Below are positions 45,894 to 55,420 of a stretch of 64,000 nucleotides of DNA, piece by piece. The stretch lies in NCBI GenBank assembly GCA_027494015.1, contig JAOSJP010000001.1, positions 372,001-436,000 on the forward strand, written 5' to 3'. How positions within the stretch are numbered: the first letter of the stretch is position 1; each line of letters begins with the position of its first letter. The translations under genes and the position numbers were made by a program. The stretch comes from Anaerolineae bacterium (lineage in GTDB: Bacteria > Chloroflexota > Anaerolineae > Aggregatilineales > Aggregatilineaceae). The notes below the pieces were generated by a model, which was not told the origin of the DNA, searched no databases, and saw only the letters and a list, made by a program, of their open reading frames with translations.

Positions 45894-47003
45894 TCAGGAC
45901 GCTGCGCCGGACGCTCTCTCGAATCTGCCGAAATTATAGTAGGCTGCGCACGCGCCTTCGGCGGAGACCATCGGCGCGCCGAGGGGCTTGCGCGGCGTGC
46001 ACTCCTTGCCAAAGGCCGGGCACTCGTTGGGCTTGAGGATGCCCTTGAGCACTTCCCCGGCGTGGCACAGCGGCGATTCCTCGGTCTGAATGTGGCCGAC
46101 GGCGAAGCGGCGCGCGGCGTCGTAGGCGGCGTATTCGGCGCGAAGCCCCCAGCCGCTGCGCGGGATCAGGCCGATGCCGCGCCAGTTGCGGTCGCATTCC
46201 TCGAAGACGGTGTGGATCAGCTCCATCGCCGGGCGGTTGCCCGCCTCAACGACGACGCGGGCGTAGGCGTTCTCAACGGCGGCGCGGCCTTCCTCAAGCT
46301 GGCGCACTGCCATGAGGATGCCCTGGGCGATGTCCAGCGGCTCGAAGCCGGTGACGACCATCGGCACGCGGTACTGGGCCACCAGCGGATGATACTCCCA
46401 AAAGCCCATCACCGCGCAGACGTGTCCGGCCAGTAGGAAGCCCTGCACATCCACGTCGGGCGCGCCCAGCAGCGCGTCGAGCGCGGGCGGGACGCGCACG
46501 TGCGAGACGAGCATGGAGAAGTTGGGGACGCCGCGCAGCCGGGCCTGGTGTACGGCCATGGCGTTGGCCGGGGCGGTCGTCTCGAAGCCGACGCCGAAGA
46601 AGACCACTTCCCTGTCCGGGTTCTGTTCGGCGATGGCCAGGCATTCCAGCGGCGAATAGACCACGCGCACGTCGCCGCCGCGCGCCTTGACCTGGAAGAG
46701 GTCGCCGCGCGAGCCGGGGACGCGCAGCATGTCGCCGAAGGAGACGAGGATCGTCCCCGGCAGGCCGGCGATGGCGATGGCCCGGTCAATCATCTCCTGG
46801 GGCGTGACGCACACCGGGCAGCCCGGCCCGTGAATCATGGTGATCTGCTCCGGCAGAAGCTGGTCTATGCCGTGCCGGATGATCGAGTGCGTCTGCCCGC
46901 CGCAGACCTCCATCAGCCGCCAGGGGCGGGTGGTGATGCGCTGAATTTCGTCGAGCACCTCGCGGACGCGCCGGGCGTCGCGGTATTCGGTGATGTATTT
47001 CAT
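45894..47003 (-). CDS. hypD: Hydrogenase maturation protein HypD
   Basis: Iron-sulfur scaffold on which the Fe(CN)2CO cofactor of NiFe-hydrogenase is built, working with HypC and HypE. 369 residues. Visible motifs: [46 protein letters not shown], and the C-terminal cluster [25 protein letters not shown] with AEGACAAYY. All catalytic and cluster cysteines are present. It overlaps hypC by 4 bp (ATGA). It is the last gene of the hyp run; the next reading frame is the unrelated YvlD gene. Confidence 0.97.
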   Translation of the reverse strand: MKYITEYRDARRVREVLDEIQRITTRPWRLMEVCGGQTHSIIRHGIDQLLPEQITMIHGPGCPVCVTPQEMIDRAIAIAGLPGTILVSFGDMLRVPGSRGDLFQVKARGGDVRVVYSPLECLAIAEQNPDREVVFFGVGFETTAPANAMAVHQARLRGVPNFSMLVSHVRVPPALDALLGAPDVDVQGFLLAGHVCAVMGFWEYHPLVAQYRVPMVVTGFEPLDIAQGILMAVRQLEEGRAAVENAYARVVVEAGNRPAMELIHTVFEECDRNWRGIGLIPRSGWGLRAEYAAYDAARRFAVGHIQTEESPLCHAGEVLKGILKPNECPAFGKECTPRKPLGAPMVSAEGACAAYYNFGRFERASGAAS

Positions 47004-47266
47004 GGCGCGCTCTCGCCTGGCTCCTCGCCCAGCTCTTCAGCGAGCAGCCCGATCTGGCTGAACAATTCCAGCGTCTTCTGCGCTTCGTCCTCGTCAATCA
47101 GGTTGAGGGCGAAACCGACGTGGACGATGGTGTAATCGCCGATCTGGGCGTCGGGCACGTAGGCCAGGCACGTCTCGCGCACCACGCCGCCGAAGTCCAC
47201 GCGGCCCATCTTCAGCCCGTTCTGCTCGTATGTCTCGATGATCTTGCCGGGGATGCCCAGGCACAT
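47000..47266 (-). CDS. hypC: Hydrogenase maturation chaperone HypC
   Basis: 88 residues. The ATG at 47266 is chosen because HypC must begin [13 protein letters not shown], whose Cys2 ligates the iron. An upstream in-frame TTG would put two residues before it. [31 protein letters not shown] matches the family. It carries the iron cofactor between HypD and the hydrogenase large subunit. Overlaps hypD by 4 bp; 15 bp after the hypF stop. The C-terminus is Glu-rich. Confidence 0.97.
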   Translation of the reverse strand: MCLGIPGKIIETYEQNGLKMGRVDFGGVVRETCLAYVPDAQIGDYTIVHVGFALNLIDEDEAQKTLELFSQIGLLAEELGEEPGESAP

Positions 47267-47281
47267 GGTCAAGGTCTCCTG

Positions 47282-49598
47282 TCAGGTATGGCGGACGGTG
47301 AAGGCAGCGATGGCCGCCTGGCCGAGCGCCAGGCCGCCGTCATTGGGCGGCACAAGCTGGTGGGCCAGGACGGTGAATCCGGCGCGCTCCAGGCGCTCGC
47401 CGGCGGCGCGCAGCAGCGTGGCGTTCTGGAAGACGCCGCCGCTGAGGGCGACAGTGGCGATCCCCGTCTCCTCGCGGGCCAGCAGGCAGGCGTCGCGCAC
47501 GAGATCGGCGACGCCGTTGTGGAAGCGCGCCGCCAGGATGGGCACCGGCACGCCGCCGCGCAGGTCTGCAAGCAATGCGATCAGGAGCGGAGCCGGATCG
47601 AATACGTATGTGCCGCCTTCGCCGCGCGTGATGGCGAAGGGGTACGCGCCAGTTTCGCCTGGATCGGCCTGCGCCTCCAGCCAGATGGCCGCCTGCGCCT
47701 CGTAGGTGACTTCCTGCAGCACGCCGCACAGCGCAGCAACGGCGTCGAAGAGGCGGCCCATGCTCGACGTGAGCGGGGCGTTGAGGCGCTTCTCAAGCTG
47801 CTGGCGAATAATAGTCTGCTCCTGCGGCGGCGCAGCCAGAACGGGCGGCAGGTCAGCGTCCCAGGGCAGGCCCGCGCTCCACAGGTGCGCCAGGGCGGTG
47901 CGGTAGGGGCGCAGCGTGGCCGCGTCCCCGCCGGGCAGCGGCACGTAACGCAGGTGGGCGAAGCGCCGGAACGTGTCATAGCCGCCGATCAGAACTTCGC
48001 CGCCCCAGATCGCGCCGTCCGGCCCCAGGCCCGTCCCGTCGAAGATGACACCGATGGCCGGCTCGCCGGGCGGGGCCTTGTGCTCGGCCAGGCAGCTTGC
48101 CAGGTGCGCGTGGTGGTGCTGCACGGCGATGCGCGGCTCCGGGCGGCGCATCGCGTAGCGGGTCGCCAGGTAGTCGGGGTGGGCGTCGTGGGCGATGATC
48201 TGCGGCGCGACGCGAAACAGGCGCTCCATGTGGGCGATGCTGTGCTCGTAGGAGCGCAGCGCGTCGTAGTTGGCCAGGTCGCCGATGTGCTGGCTGATGA
48301 AGGCGTGCGCGTCGCGGGCCAGGCAGAAGGTGTTCTTCAGCTCCGCGCCGGTCGCCAGCAGCGGCGGGGACGTCGAACGGCAGCGGCAGCGGGTAGGGGG
48401 CGTAGCCGCGCGAGCGGCGCAGGGGCAGCACGCCGCCCTCGGTGGCGCGGATGACCGAGTCGTCGCAGCGGATGTGGATGGCGCGGTCGTGCAGCAGGAA
48501 GGCGTCGGCCAGCGGGCCGAGCCGGGCCAGCGCGTCGTCGTTGGCGGTGGCGATCGGTTCCTCGCTGAAGTTGCCGCTGGTCATGACCAGGGCGGGCGGG
48601 AAGCCGGGCGTTTGTTCCAACAGCAAATGGTGCAGCGGCGTGTAGGGCAGCATGACGCCCAACTCGCGCAGGCCGGGCGCGACTTCCGCCGCGACAGGGC
48701 CGCCGGGCAGCAGCGGCAGCAGGACGATGGGGCGCTCCGCGCCTTGCAGGGCGCGCGCCGCCGCTTCGCTGACCGCGCACACCCGCCGCACCGCCTCCAG
48801 GCCGGGCATCATCACGGCGAAGGGCTTGGCTGCGCGGCCTTTGCGCGCGCGTAGCACCCGCACGGCGGCGGGGTTGGTCGCGTCGCAGGCCAGGTGAAAG
48901 CCGCCCAGCCCCTTGATGGCGACGACGTGCCCGGCCATCAGCAGGGCGCGGGCGGCGTCGAGCGGGTCGGCGGGCAGCGCGCCCCATCCGGCGGGCGCGC
49001 CGAGGGCGGGGCTGGGCAGCAGCTCCAGGCGCGGCCCGCAGACCGGGCAGGCGTTCGGCTGGGCGTGAAAGCGCCGGTTCAGCGGGTCGTCGTATTCGCG
49101 CTGGCAGTCCGGGCACATGGCGAAGGGGGCCATCGTCGTCGCGGGCCGGTCGTAGGGGATGTCCTGGATGATGGTGAAGCGCGGCCCGCAGTTGGTGCAG
49201 TTGGTGAAAGGGTAGCGGTAGCGCCGGTCGGACGGGTCGCGGACTTCGGCCAGGCATTCGGGGCAGGTGGCCACGTCCGGTGAGATCGGCTGGTAGGCCC
49301 CCTCCACCGCCTGGCTGTGGCGAATCTCGAAGCGGGCGAAGCCGTTGCCGGGCATCTCCTGGACGGTGATCGCCTCGATGCGCGAGAGCGGCGGCGCTTC
49401 GGCGGTGATGGCCGCGAGAAAGGCGTCCAGCGCGGCGGGCGACCCTTCGACCTCGATATCCACGCCCGCCGACGAGTTGCGCACCCAGCCGCACAGGGCA
49501 TGGCGCTGGGCCAGCCCGTAGATGAACGGGCGGAAGCCCACTCCCTGGACGACCCCGCTGACGTGAATGCGGCGGGCCGGCGGCGCAGAGGCGCTCAC
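47282..49598 (-). CDS. hypF: Carbamoyltransferase HypF, frame broken by one base
   Basis: Makes the cyanide ligand of the NiFe site from carbamoyl phosphate. Start GTG 49598. Domains: acylphosphatase (HVSGVVQGVGFRPFIYGLA), two zinc fingers (CPECLAEV...CTNCGPRF; CPDCQREY...CPVCGPRL), YrdC-like (PLDAARALLMAGHVVAIKGLGGFHLACDA), and Kae1-like (VQHHHAHLASCLAEH, DGTGLGPDGAIWGGE, ALSGGVFQNATLL). The frame breaks at the C4 run 48366-48369 (GGGG on the plus strand): LPLPFDV is followed by a shifted frame; removing one base restores LLATGAELKNTFCLARDAHAFIS. Restored length 771, normal. Probably a technical insertion. Confidence 0.96.
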
Positions 49599-49599
49599 C

Positions 49600-50265
49600 T
49601 TACCCTGCCGCGCCCCGGCTGTTGAGCTGCGCGCGCAGCCAGGCGAGCCAGGCGTCCAGGCCCTCGCCCGTGCGGCACGACACGGGGAAGAAAGCCACGC
49701 CGGGGTTGAGCGCCTCGACGCCCTGGCGGAAATAGTCCACGTCGAAGGCCATGTACTCCTGCAAGTCCATCTTGTTCAGCAGCAGCACATCCGCGCCGCG
49801 ATACATGCTGGGGTATTTGTAAGGCTTGTCGGCGCCCTCCGGCACGCTGGCGATAACCACGTTGCGGTGCACGCCGAGCCTGAAGGCCGCGGGGCAGATC
49901 AGGTTGCCGACGTTCTCGATGACCAGCAGGTCCAGCGCGGCCAGGTTCATCGAGGGCAGGGCGCGATGCACCATGTTGGCGTCCAGGTGACACTGCCCGC
50001 CGGTGTTGATCAGCGAGACAGGGATGCCCAGGGCGGCCAGTTCGCGCAGGTCAATCTCGACGATGTCGCCGTCCATCACGCCGATGCGCACTTCGTCCAT
50101 CAGCGCCTGCACGGTGCGCAGGATGACGCTCGTCTTGCCGCCGCCGGGCGAGGCCATGACGTTGAGGGCCAGCACGCCGGCCTGGTCAAGACGGGCCTGA
50201 ATCTGCTCGGCCAGGGCATCGTTGGCGCTGAGGATGTTCTCGACTACCGGTATCTTCTCGGTCAT
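49600..50265 (-). CDS. hypB: Hydrogenase nickel-insertion GTPase HypB
   Basis: 221 residues, starting at ATG 50265. GTPase that, with HypA, loads nickel into the hydrogenase large subunit. Motifs: MASPGGGKTSVILRTV (P-loop), GVMDGDIVEIDLRELAALG, INTGGQCHLDANMV, ENVGNLICPAAFRLG, ADVLLLNKMDL. The N-terminal His-rich nickel store found in some HypB is absent. Adjacent to hypA (25 bp) and hypF (about 1 bp). Confidence 0.96.
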   Translation of the reverse strand: MTEKIPVVENILSANDALAEQIQARLDQAGVLALNVMASPGGGKTSVILRTVQALMDEVRIGVMDGDIVEIDLRELAALGIPVSLINTGGQCHLDANMVHRALPSMNLAALDLLVIENVGNLICPAAFRLGVHRNVVIASVPEGADKPYKYPSMYRGADVLLLNKMDLQEYMAFDVDYFRQGVEALNPGVAFFPVSCRTGEGLDAWLAWLRAQLNSRGAAG

Positions 50266-50290
50266 GGGTGCTCCAATGTGTCAGGTGTCT

Positions 50291-50656
50291 TCACGGGCCG
50301 GGCTGTGGCTCGGTCAGGTCCACGTCAATACTCTCCAGGAAGAACTGCTCGCCGTCCGCGACAACGACCTTGCTGCTGCCACAGGCGGGGCAGGCGTAAT
50401 CGTGGTGGTTGAGCGGGAACTCGTGCCGGCAGTCCTGGCAGCGCAGCGTCGCCGGGATGCGCGTGAAGGTCAGCACCGCGCCCTGCGCGATGGTGCCTTC
50501 GCTGATCATGTCCCAGTAGAACTGGACGGAGTCGTCCACGATGCTCGACAACTCGCCGACAACCAGGTTGACTTCCCTGATGTGCGCCGCGCCCGCCTGG
50601 CTGGCGTGGCGCAGGGCGATCTCCAGAATGCTCTGGGTGACTCCCAGTTCGTGCAC
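50291..50656 (-). CDS. hypA: Hydrogenase nickel chaperone HypA
   Basis: 121 residues, GTG start (MHELGVTQSIL; the first His is the nickel ligand). Zinc site LRCQDC...YACPACGS. SIVDDSVQFYWDMISEGTIAQGAVLTF is typical of HypA. It hands nickel to HypB. The family is also used for urease, but the neighbours point to hydrogenase. First gene of hypABFCD. Confidence 0.96.
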   Translation of the reverse strand: MHELGVTQSILEIALRHASQAGAAHIREVNLVVGELSSIVDDSVQFYWDMISEGTIAQGAVLTFTRIPATLRCQDCRHEFPLNHHDYACPACGSSKVVVADGEQFFLESIDVDLTEPQPGP

Positions 50657-50773
50657 GCTGATTCACCCTACCTGATTTTCCAGATGGCCATCACGTAAAT
50701 GATAGCACAATCCGGGCGCGCTTCCAGGTGACGAAAGTGACCGGCAGAGGGTGCCATTGCGCCATGTGCTGGA

Positions 50774-50914
50774 TCAGAAGCCCTGGTAAATCCACTGCGG
50801 CGCGCTGTCCGCCGTGACGATGATGACCAGGGCGATGATGGCGCACAGCAGCAGGGCGAAGAGGTTCTCGCGGCTGAAGAGGCGCTTCAGGATGGCGCGA
50901 AGCCAGGCGGTCAT
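50774..50914 (-). CDS. 46-residue single-pass membrane protein coupled to the acyl-AMP ligase
   Basis: MTAWLRAILKRLFSRENLFALLLCAIIALVIIV is a basic stretch followed by one transmembrane helix. Its ATG overlaps the ligase stop in ATGA (50914-50911), which is strong evidence of translational coupling. The C-terminus is TADSAPQWIYQGF. No homologue is recognised. It might anchor or assist the ligase at the membrane. Confidence 0.65.
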   Translation of the reverse strand: MTAWLRAILKRLFSRENLFALLLCAIIALVIIVTADSAPQWIYQGF

Positions 50915-52669
50915 AGGCCCTCGCTGTTCTGGCTGAGCACCTGCTCGATGAACTTCTGACGATTGGCGGCGCGGGCGATCTTGCCGCTGGAGGTCTTGAG
51001 CAGCCACCTGGGGCCGACGAGATGCACGTAGCGGGCGGTGGCGTCGGTGGTCTGGGCGACGCGGGTGCGGATGGCGCGGGTGATGGCGGCGTGGGCGTCC
51101 GGGTCTTCGGTGTCCACTTCGCAGATAACGGCAATATCCTCGGTGCCGAGCGCCTCGTTGGGCACGCCGAAGGCGACGGCGCGCCCCGGATGCACGCCGG
51201 GGATGTCGTTGAGAGTGTTCTCGATGTCCTGCGGGTAGATGTTCTTGCCGCCGACGATGATCAGGTCTTTCTGCCGTCCGGTGATGTAAAGCTCGCCGTC
51301 CGCCAGGTAGCCGAGGTCGCCGGTGAAGAACCAGCCGCCGTCCAGGGCCTGGGCGGTGGCGTCGGGGCGATGGTAGTAGCCGCTGAGCATACAGTCGCTG
51401 CGCAGCGCCACCTCGCCGACGTGGCGCTCCGGCAGGTCGCGGCGCTCGGCGTCCACGATGCGCATCTCCGTGTGCGCGATCGGGCGTCCGCAGGAGACCA
51501 TCGTCATGGTGGGGCCGTCCGTGCCGTCAGCGGGCAGGGCGCGGCGCTGCTCCATGAGCGCCCGCCGATCCACGATGTCCAGGCGGGGCGGGGCGTCGAG
51601 CGCGCTCTGAGTGACGGCGAAGGTGTTCTCAGCCATCGCGTAGCAGGTGTGCAAAGCCAGCGGGCGCAGGCCGTGCGGCGCGTAGAAGGCGGCGAACTGC
51701 TCGTGGCTGTCGTGGCGCACCGGCTCGGAGCAGTTGATGAAGGCGCGCACGCTGGAGATGTCCACGCCGTCGAGCGCGGAGCGGCGCACGCGCGTCGCCA
51801 GGAAGTTGTAGGCGAAGTTGGGCAGCCAACAGAGCGTCCCGCGATGCTCGTGAATGGCGCGCAGCAGGATCTGCGGGTCGCGCACCCAGTGAAAGGGCGA
51901 CATCAGCACCAGGGGAACTCCCTGCACGATGGGCAGGATGAACCCGGCGATGAGACCCATGTCGTGGTAGAGCGGCAGCCAGCTTACGATCACGTCGTCC
52001 GGGCGCAGGGCGATGGCGGCGCTGTAGGCGGCGATCTGGTTGAGCACCGCGCCGTGCGAGAGCATGACGCCTTTCTGCAGGCCCGTGCTGCCGGAGGAGT
52101 GCTGCAGGAAGGCGGTGTCTTCTGGCCGCGAGGGAGCGCGGTCCAAATACTCGCTCAGGCGACCGCCCGGCTCAAGTCCGCCAATGTCCAGGATGGTCCC
52201 CAGGCTGGGGATGCCTTCCAGATAGGCGCGCAGGGTCGGCTCCATCTCCGGGTAGGTGATGACCGCCCTGACCTCGGACAGCGCGACAAGCTGACGCACG
52301 CTGTCGTAGTAGCGATCCGGGTCGAGCTTGGGCGTCAGGAAGGGCATGATCGAGGGAATCGCGCCGAGTAGCATCGCCCCCCCAGAACGAGTACAGGACT
52401 TCCGGGCCGTGCTGCAGCACCAGGACGACCAGATCGCCTGGCCGGACGCCGGCGCGCTCCAGCGCGTAGGCGTAGCGCGTCGCCCCCTCGAAGAAGGCGC
52501 GCGTGCTGATCGTCTGCGTGCCGTCCGGCAGGATGAGCGTGAGTGCAGTGCGCTCTGGCGAATCTGCGAGCAGGTCGCGCGCGCAGTCGAGCAGAGTCGG
52601 CGGCTGGCGATCCAGGCGGACTGGCACGGCGGGCTGCGTGGAGGGGGATGCTGGCATAGGGCGATGCAT
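50911..52669 (-). CDS. Fatty-acyl-AMP ligase-like protein, frame broken by one base
   Basis: Adenylate-forming enzyme that activates fatty acids as acyl-AMP. The start near 52669 is preferred because the promoter at 52713-52741 lies downstream of two earlier Met codons. The first frame reaches LVVLVLQHGPEVLYSFWG, then the C7 run 52377-52383 shifts it; the second frame goes on MLLGAIPSIMPF, LQHSSGSTGLQKGVMLSH (P-loop A3), AMAENTFAVTQ, WFFTGDLGYLADGELYITGRQKDLIIVGGKNIYPQDIE and LLKTSSGKIARAANRQKF. Deleting one C gives about 585 residues, normal for FAALs. CoA ligases share the fold, so acyl-CoA synthetase is not excluded. Confidence 0.85.
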
Positions 52670-52712
52670 TCTCCAGGAACGGGTCAGCGCACGGATGCCC
52701 ACGAACACGCCC

Positions 52713-52741
52713 ATTATACCGAGTCCGGTAGACGAGGCCAG
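52713..52741 (-). promoter_or_regulatory. Candidate promoter of the acyl-AMP ligase
   Basis: A perfect TATAAT on the reverse strand (52718-52713). The -35 at 17 bp (TGGCCT) is weak and lies 8 bp from the MITE-like element. Confidence 0.5.
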
Positions 52742-52748
52742 AGCGACA

Positions 52749-53021
52749 GGTGCGCGCAAAACCTGTCAGGTAGGGGCGCTGCTCTGTGTCACCCGCTGTA
52801 GGGTTATGCTACGGAATCCGGCCATAGGGTTTTACCACCTGCCGGCGACGACAGCCGGAACTGGCCATCAACCCTGTCTCGGAGCGTGACTCTGCGGGCG
52901 CTCATGCGCCTCGCCGCCCCCTCTCCGTCAACGGAGAGGGGGCAAGCCGAGCGGGGCGAGGCTGGGGGTGAGGTCAATATCTCCGCGTCCAGCGAGTCGC
53001 TGTCAACTTTTGCACGCACCC
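52749..53021. mobile_element. MITE-like element with a foreign insert and near-perfect target duplication
   Basis: The element lies in reverse orientation, from AGGTGCGCGCAAAAC to TTTTGCACGCACCC. It has the large hairpin (CTCTCCGTCAACGGAGAG near 52921) and the left inner flank. Between about 52785 and 52895 is a roughly 110-bp insert that includes the 52836-52884 segment matching 4621-4670. Flanks AGAGCGAC (52741-52748) and AGGGCGAC (53022-53029) agree at 7 of 8 positions, consistent with an old 8-bp target duplication. It sits in the divergent promoter region of the ligase and the fusion gene. Confidence 0.75.
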
Positions 53022-53102
53022 AGGGCGACGCGCCCCTTTGGTTTTTTTCCGAATCCGTGTAAGCTAGGGCAAACCCTGAACGGTCACCCTGGTGAAAGTA
53101 CG

Positions 53103-55076
53103 ATGTCGCAGGACACAAGCGGATACGCTCAATCCGTCTCGCGCGACCACTGGAATCAAGCGCGGCGCAAAGCGCTCTGGCAGAAGCTGTCCAGTGCGCT
53201 CGGTTTGAGCCGCCAGCCGGTCGCCCTGCTGTCGTTTGAAGAGGTGCAGCAGAAGCTGCGCCTCAACCAGAGCGCCTACCGGGGATTGCAGCAGGTAGAT
53301 CTGGACAGGATCGTGGGCAGCGTGGGGCGCTACCACGATTTCACGCGCACATTCCTGCCGCTGGTGGAGAGCGATGGCCCTCGCTGGCAGCGCGTGGCGG
53401 AACTACAGTGGGAGCAGGGCCTGCCGCCGATTGAGCTTTACAAGGTCGGCGATGTCTACTTCGTCAAGGATGGCAATCACCGGGTGTCAGTCGCGCGGCA
53501 GTTCGGCGCGACGATGATCGAAGCATATGTGTGGGAGTACGAGTCGCCCGTCGGCGGCCTGTCGGCGGACGTGGATGATCTCATCGTCAAGGCCGAGTAC
53601 CGGGCCTTTCTCGACCGGACGCGGCTGGACCTCAGCCATCCGGGGCTGTCTATTGCGCTCACCGAGCCGGGCATGTACCCGGAGCTTGAGCTGGAGATCG
53701 AGCTATACCGGCGCAACCTGGAGCGCATTGACGGAGAGCCGCGCGGTTACGAGGCGGCGGCGGCGGACTGGTACGACATGATCTACACGCTGGCCGTGGA
53801 CATCATCCACGAGTCGGGCGTGCTGGATTTGTTCCCAGGGCGTACGGAAGCCGACCTGTATGTATGGGTGATGCGCCACCGCCGCGAGCTTGCCGAGCAG
53901 TACGGCGAGTCTGTACACCTGCGCGACGTGGTGGCACAGATTGCCGAGCGGCAGCAACGCCCCGGAACATGGGAGCGGATCGTGCAGGCGGCGGCGCGCT
54001 CGATGCGCGGCCTGGCCAGCAGCCTGTCGCCGGCCAACAGCGGCTTTCAGGATGCTGAGGCCTTTTTATTACCGCCGGCGGATGATCAGCCGCTCGGTAA
54101 GCTGATGGTCGAGATCAACGCCTTCACGCCGGAGATGGCCTATCGCGGGCAGCGCGGCGAAGCCTGGCGCGAGTGGCGCAGCGCCTTGCGGACGAAGGTG
54201 ATCGAACTGCTCCATTTGCAGACCTCGCCGGGTGGAACGGTGGCAGCAGAGATCGCCGAACAGACTGTGGTCAGCGGCGTGGAGCGGACGAAGCTGTATT
54301 TCGAGGCGTTTGACGGGCTGCCGCTGCCTGCTTATCTGCTCAAGCCTGCTGCGAGCAGCGGGACGCTGCCCGGCCTGGTTGTCTTCACCGGGCACGGCAC
54401 CATCCGGCAGGCCGTCGGTCTGGATGCGGGGCGGCAGCAGGCGAACGCTCTGGCGCTGGCCCAGGCGGGCTACGTCACCCTGGCCTTTGAGGAGCGCGGC
54501 TTCGGCGAGCTGGGCCAGGTGGATCACGAGAGCCTGGACAGCGCGGCGCGCTTGCTGGGGCGCACCTGGCTGACGATGACGCTGGAAGATGGGCTGCGCG
54601 CGCTGGACTACATGCAGCAACGCCCTGACGTCAGGCCGACGCATCTCGGCGCGACGGGGTTGGGGCTGGGAGGCGGGCTGGCTCTGTACCTGGCGGCGCT
54701 CGACGAGCGCGTGCGGGTGACGGTCATCCAGAACTACGTCGGCGGCGGCATTGATGTGCTGGCGGTGCAGGGGCACGGCTGCGATTTCGTGCCGGGCCTG
54801 CGCCGCTATGCCGATTTCAGCGATGTGGCGCGCCTGATCGTGCCCCGCCCGGTGCTTTATGCGTATCCGCGCGGGCGCTCGCTGACCTTCACCGTGCGGG
54901 CGTGGTTCGACCGCACGCGGCCCATGTACGAGATGTTTAGCTGCCCGGACCGGCTGCGGTTCGTTGAGCACGAGATGGGCGACCGCTATGATAACGCACT
55001 GGCCCGGTTCTGGTTCGACCGCTGGCTGATGGAAGAAGAGGATACCAGCGTGCTGCTGTGGGCGCCGCGCGAGTGA
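53103..55076 (+). CDS. ParB-like domain fused to an alpha/beta-hydrolase that lacks its serine
   Basis: 657 residues from the ATG at 53103 (the frame continues upstream into the repeat element and is rejected). Residues about 40-150 resemble a ParB/sulfiredoxin-like domain (LPPIELYKVGDVYFVKDGNHRVSVARQFG). A helical linker follows (about 150-330), then from about 400 an alpha/beta-hydrolase core (LPGLVVFTGHGTIR, FEERGFGELGQVDHES). The nucleophile elbow reads G519-L-G521-L-G-G where G-x-S-x-G-G is expected: the serine is Gly521. Catalysis by the usual route is unlikely. Function unknown. A terminator follows at 55091. Confidence 0.75.
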   Translation: MSQDTSGYAQSVSRDHWNQARRKALWQKLSSALGLSRQPVALLSFEEVQQKLRLNQSAYRGLQQVDLDRIVGSVGRYHDFTRTFLPLVESDGPRWQRVAELQWEQGLPPIELYKVGDVYFVKDGNHRVSVARQFGATMIEAYVWEYESPVGGLSADVDDLIVKAEYRAFLDRTRLDLSHPGLSIALTEPGMYPELELEIELYRRNLERIDGEPRGYEAAAADWYDMIYTLAVDIIHESGVLDLFPGRTEADLYVWVMRHRRELAEQYGESVHLRDVVAQIAERQQRPGTWERIVQAAARSMRGLASSLSPANSGFQDAEAFLLPPADDQPLGKLMVEINAFTPEMAYRGQRGEAWREWRSALRTKVIELLHLQTSPGGTVAAEIAEQTVVSGVERTKLYFEAFDGLPLPAYLLKPAASSGTLPGLVVFTGHGTIRQAVGLDAGRQQANALALAQAGYVTLAFEERGFGELGQVDHESLDSAARLLGRTWLTMTLEDGLRALDYMQQRPDVRPTHLGATGLGLGGGLALYLAALDERVRVTVIQNYVGGGIDVLAVQGHGCDFVPGLRRYADFSDVARLIVPRPVLYAYPRGRSLTFTVRAWFDRTRPMYEMFSCPDRLRFVEHEMGDRYDNALARFWFDRWLMEEEDTSVLLWAPRE

Positions 55077-55090
55077 CTCCGCCAGAGGCA

Positions 55091-55117
55091 AAAACCCCGG
55101 CAGCCTGCCGGGGTTTT
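55091..55117. terminator. Bidirectional terminator
   Basis: AAAACCCCGGCA (55091-55102), 3-base loop, TGCCGGGGTTTT (55106-55117): a perfect 12-bp stem with A-run and T-run, serving both convergent genes. Confidence 0.9.
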
Positions 55118-55147
55118 GTCTTCTGTGGGGCGGGCGGACCCGCTGAG

Positions 55148-55420
55148 TCAGATGGTGACAAGCTGGCTCGCGTTCAGGACAAAGATCGTGGCGCGATGTT
55201 CATCGGCGTCGGGCGGGGTGGAACACGTCTCACGGATGAGAGCCAGGGCCTCGCCCAGCCGTTCGGCGGGCACGCCGGCCAGAAGAGTCGCGCTTTTGCG
55301 GCGCAGGAATCCGCCCAGGCTGCTGAACTCCGTCACGCGGAAACCAGCATCAAGCAGGAGGCGCAGCAGCGCGTCATGATCGCCGCTGCGCACGACCACA
55401 ATAACCAGCTTGATCGTCAT
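55148..55420 (-). CDS. PII-like cyclic-di-AMP receptor family protein (DUF970), short copy
   Basis: 90 residues. IKLVIVVVRSGDHDALLRLLLDAGFRVTEFSSLGGFLRRKSATLLAGV follows the DarA/PstA pattern (start strand, helix, GGFLRRGNTT-like loop). In Gram-positive-type bacteria these trimers bind cyclic-di-AMP. The ATG overlaps the stop of the longer upstream paralogue by 4 bp. The loop reads FLRRKSATL where the upstream copy has GNTTLL, so ligand binding may differ. Confidence 0.82.
   Translation of the reverse strand: MTIKLVIVVVRSGDHDALLRLLLDAGFRVTEFSSLGGFLRRKSATLLAGVPAERLGEALALIRETCSTPPDADEHRATIFVLNASQLVTI

Noticed and set aside
52968..53102. Upstream extension of the ParB-like fusion
   Set aside because: It lies in the MITE-like element and gives MRSISPRPASRCQLLHAP, the same peptide that appears at another repeat copy (near 830).
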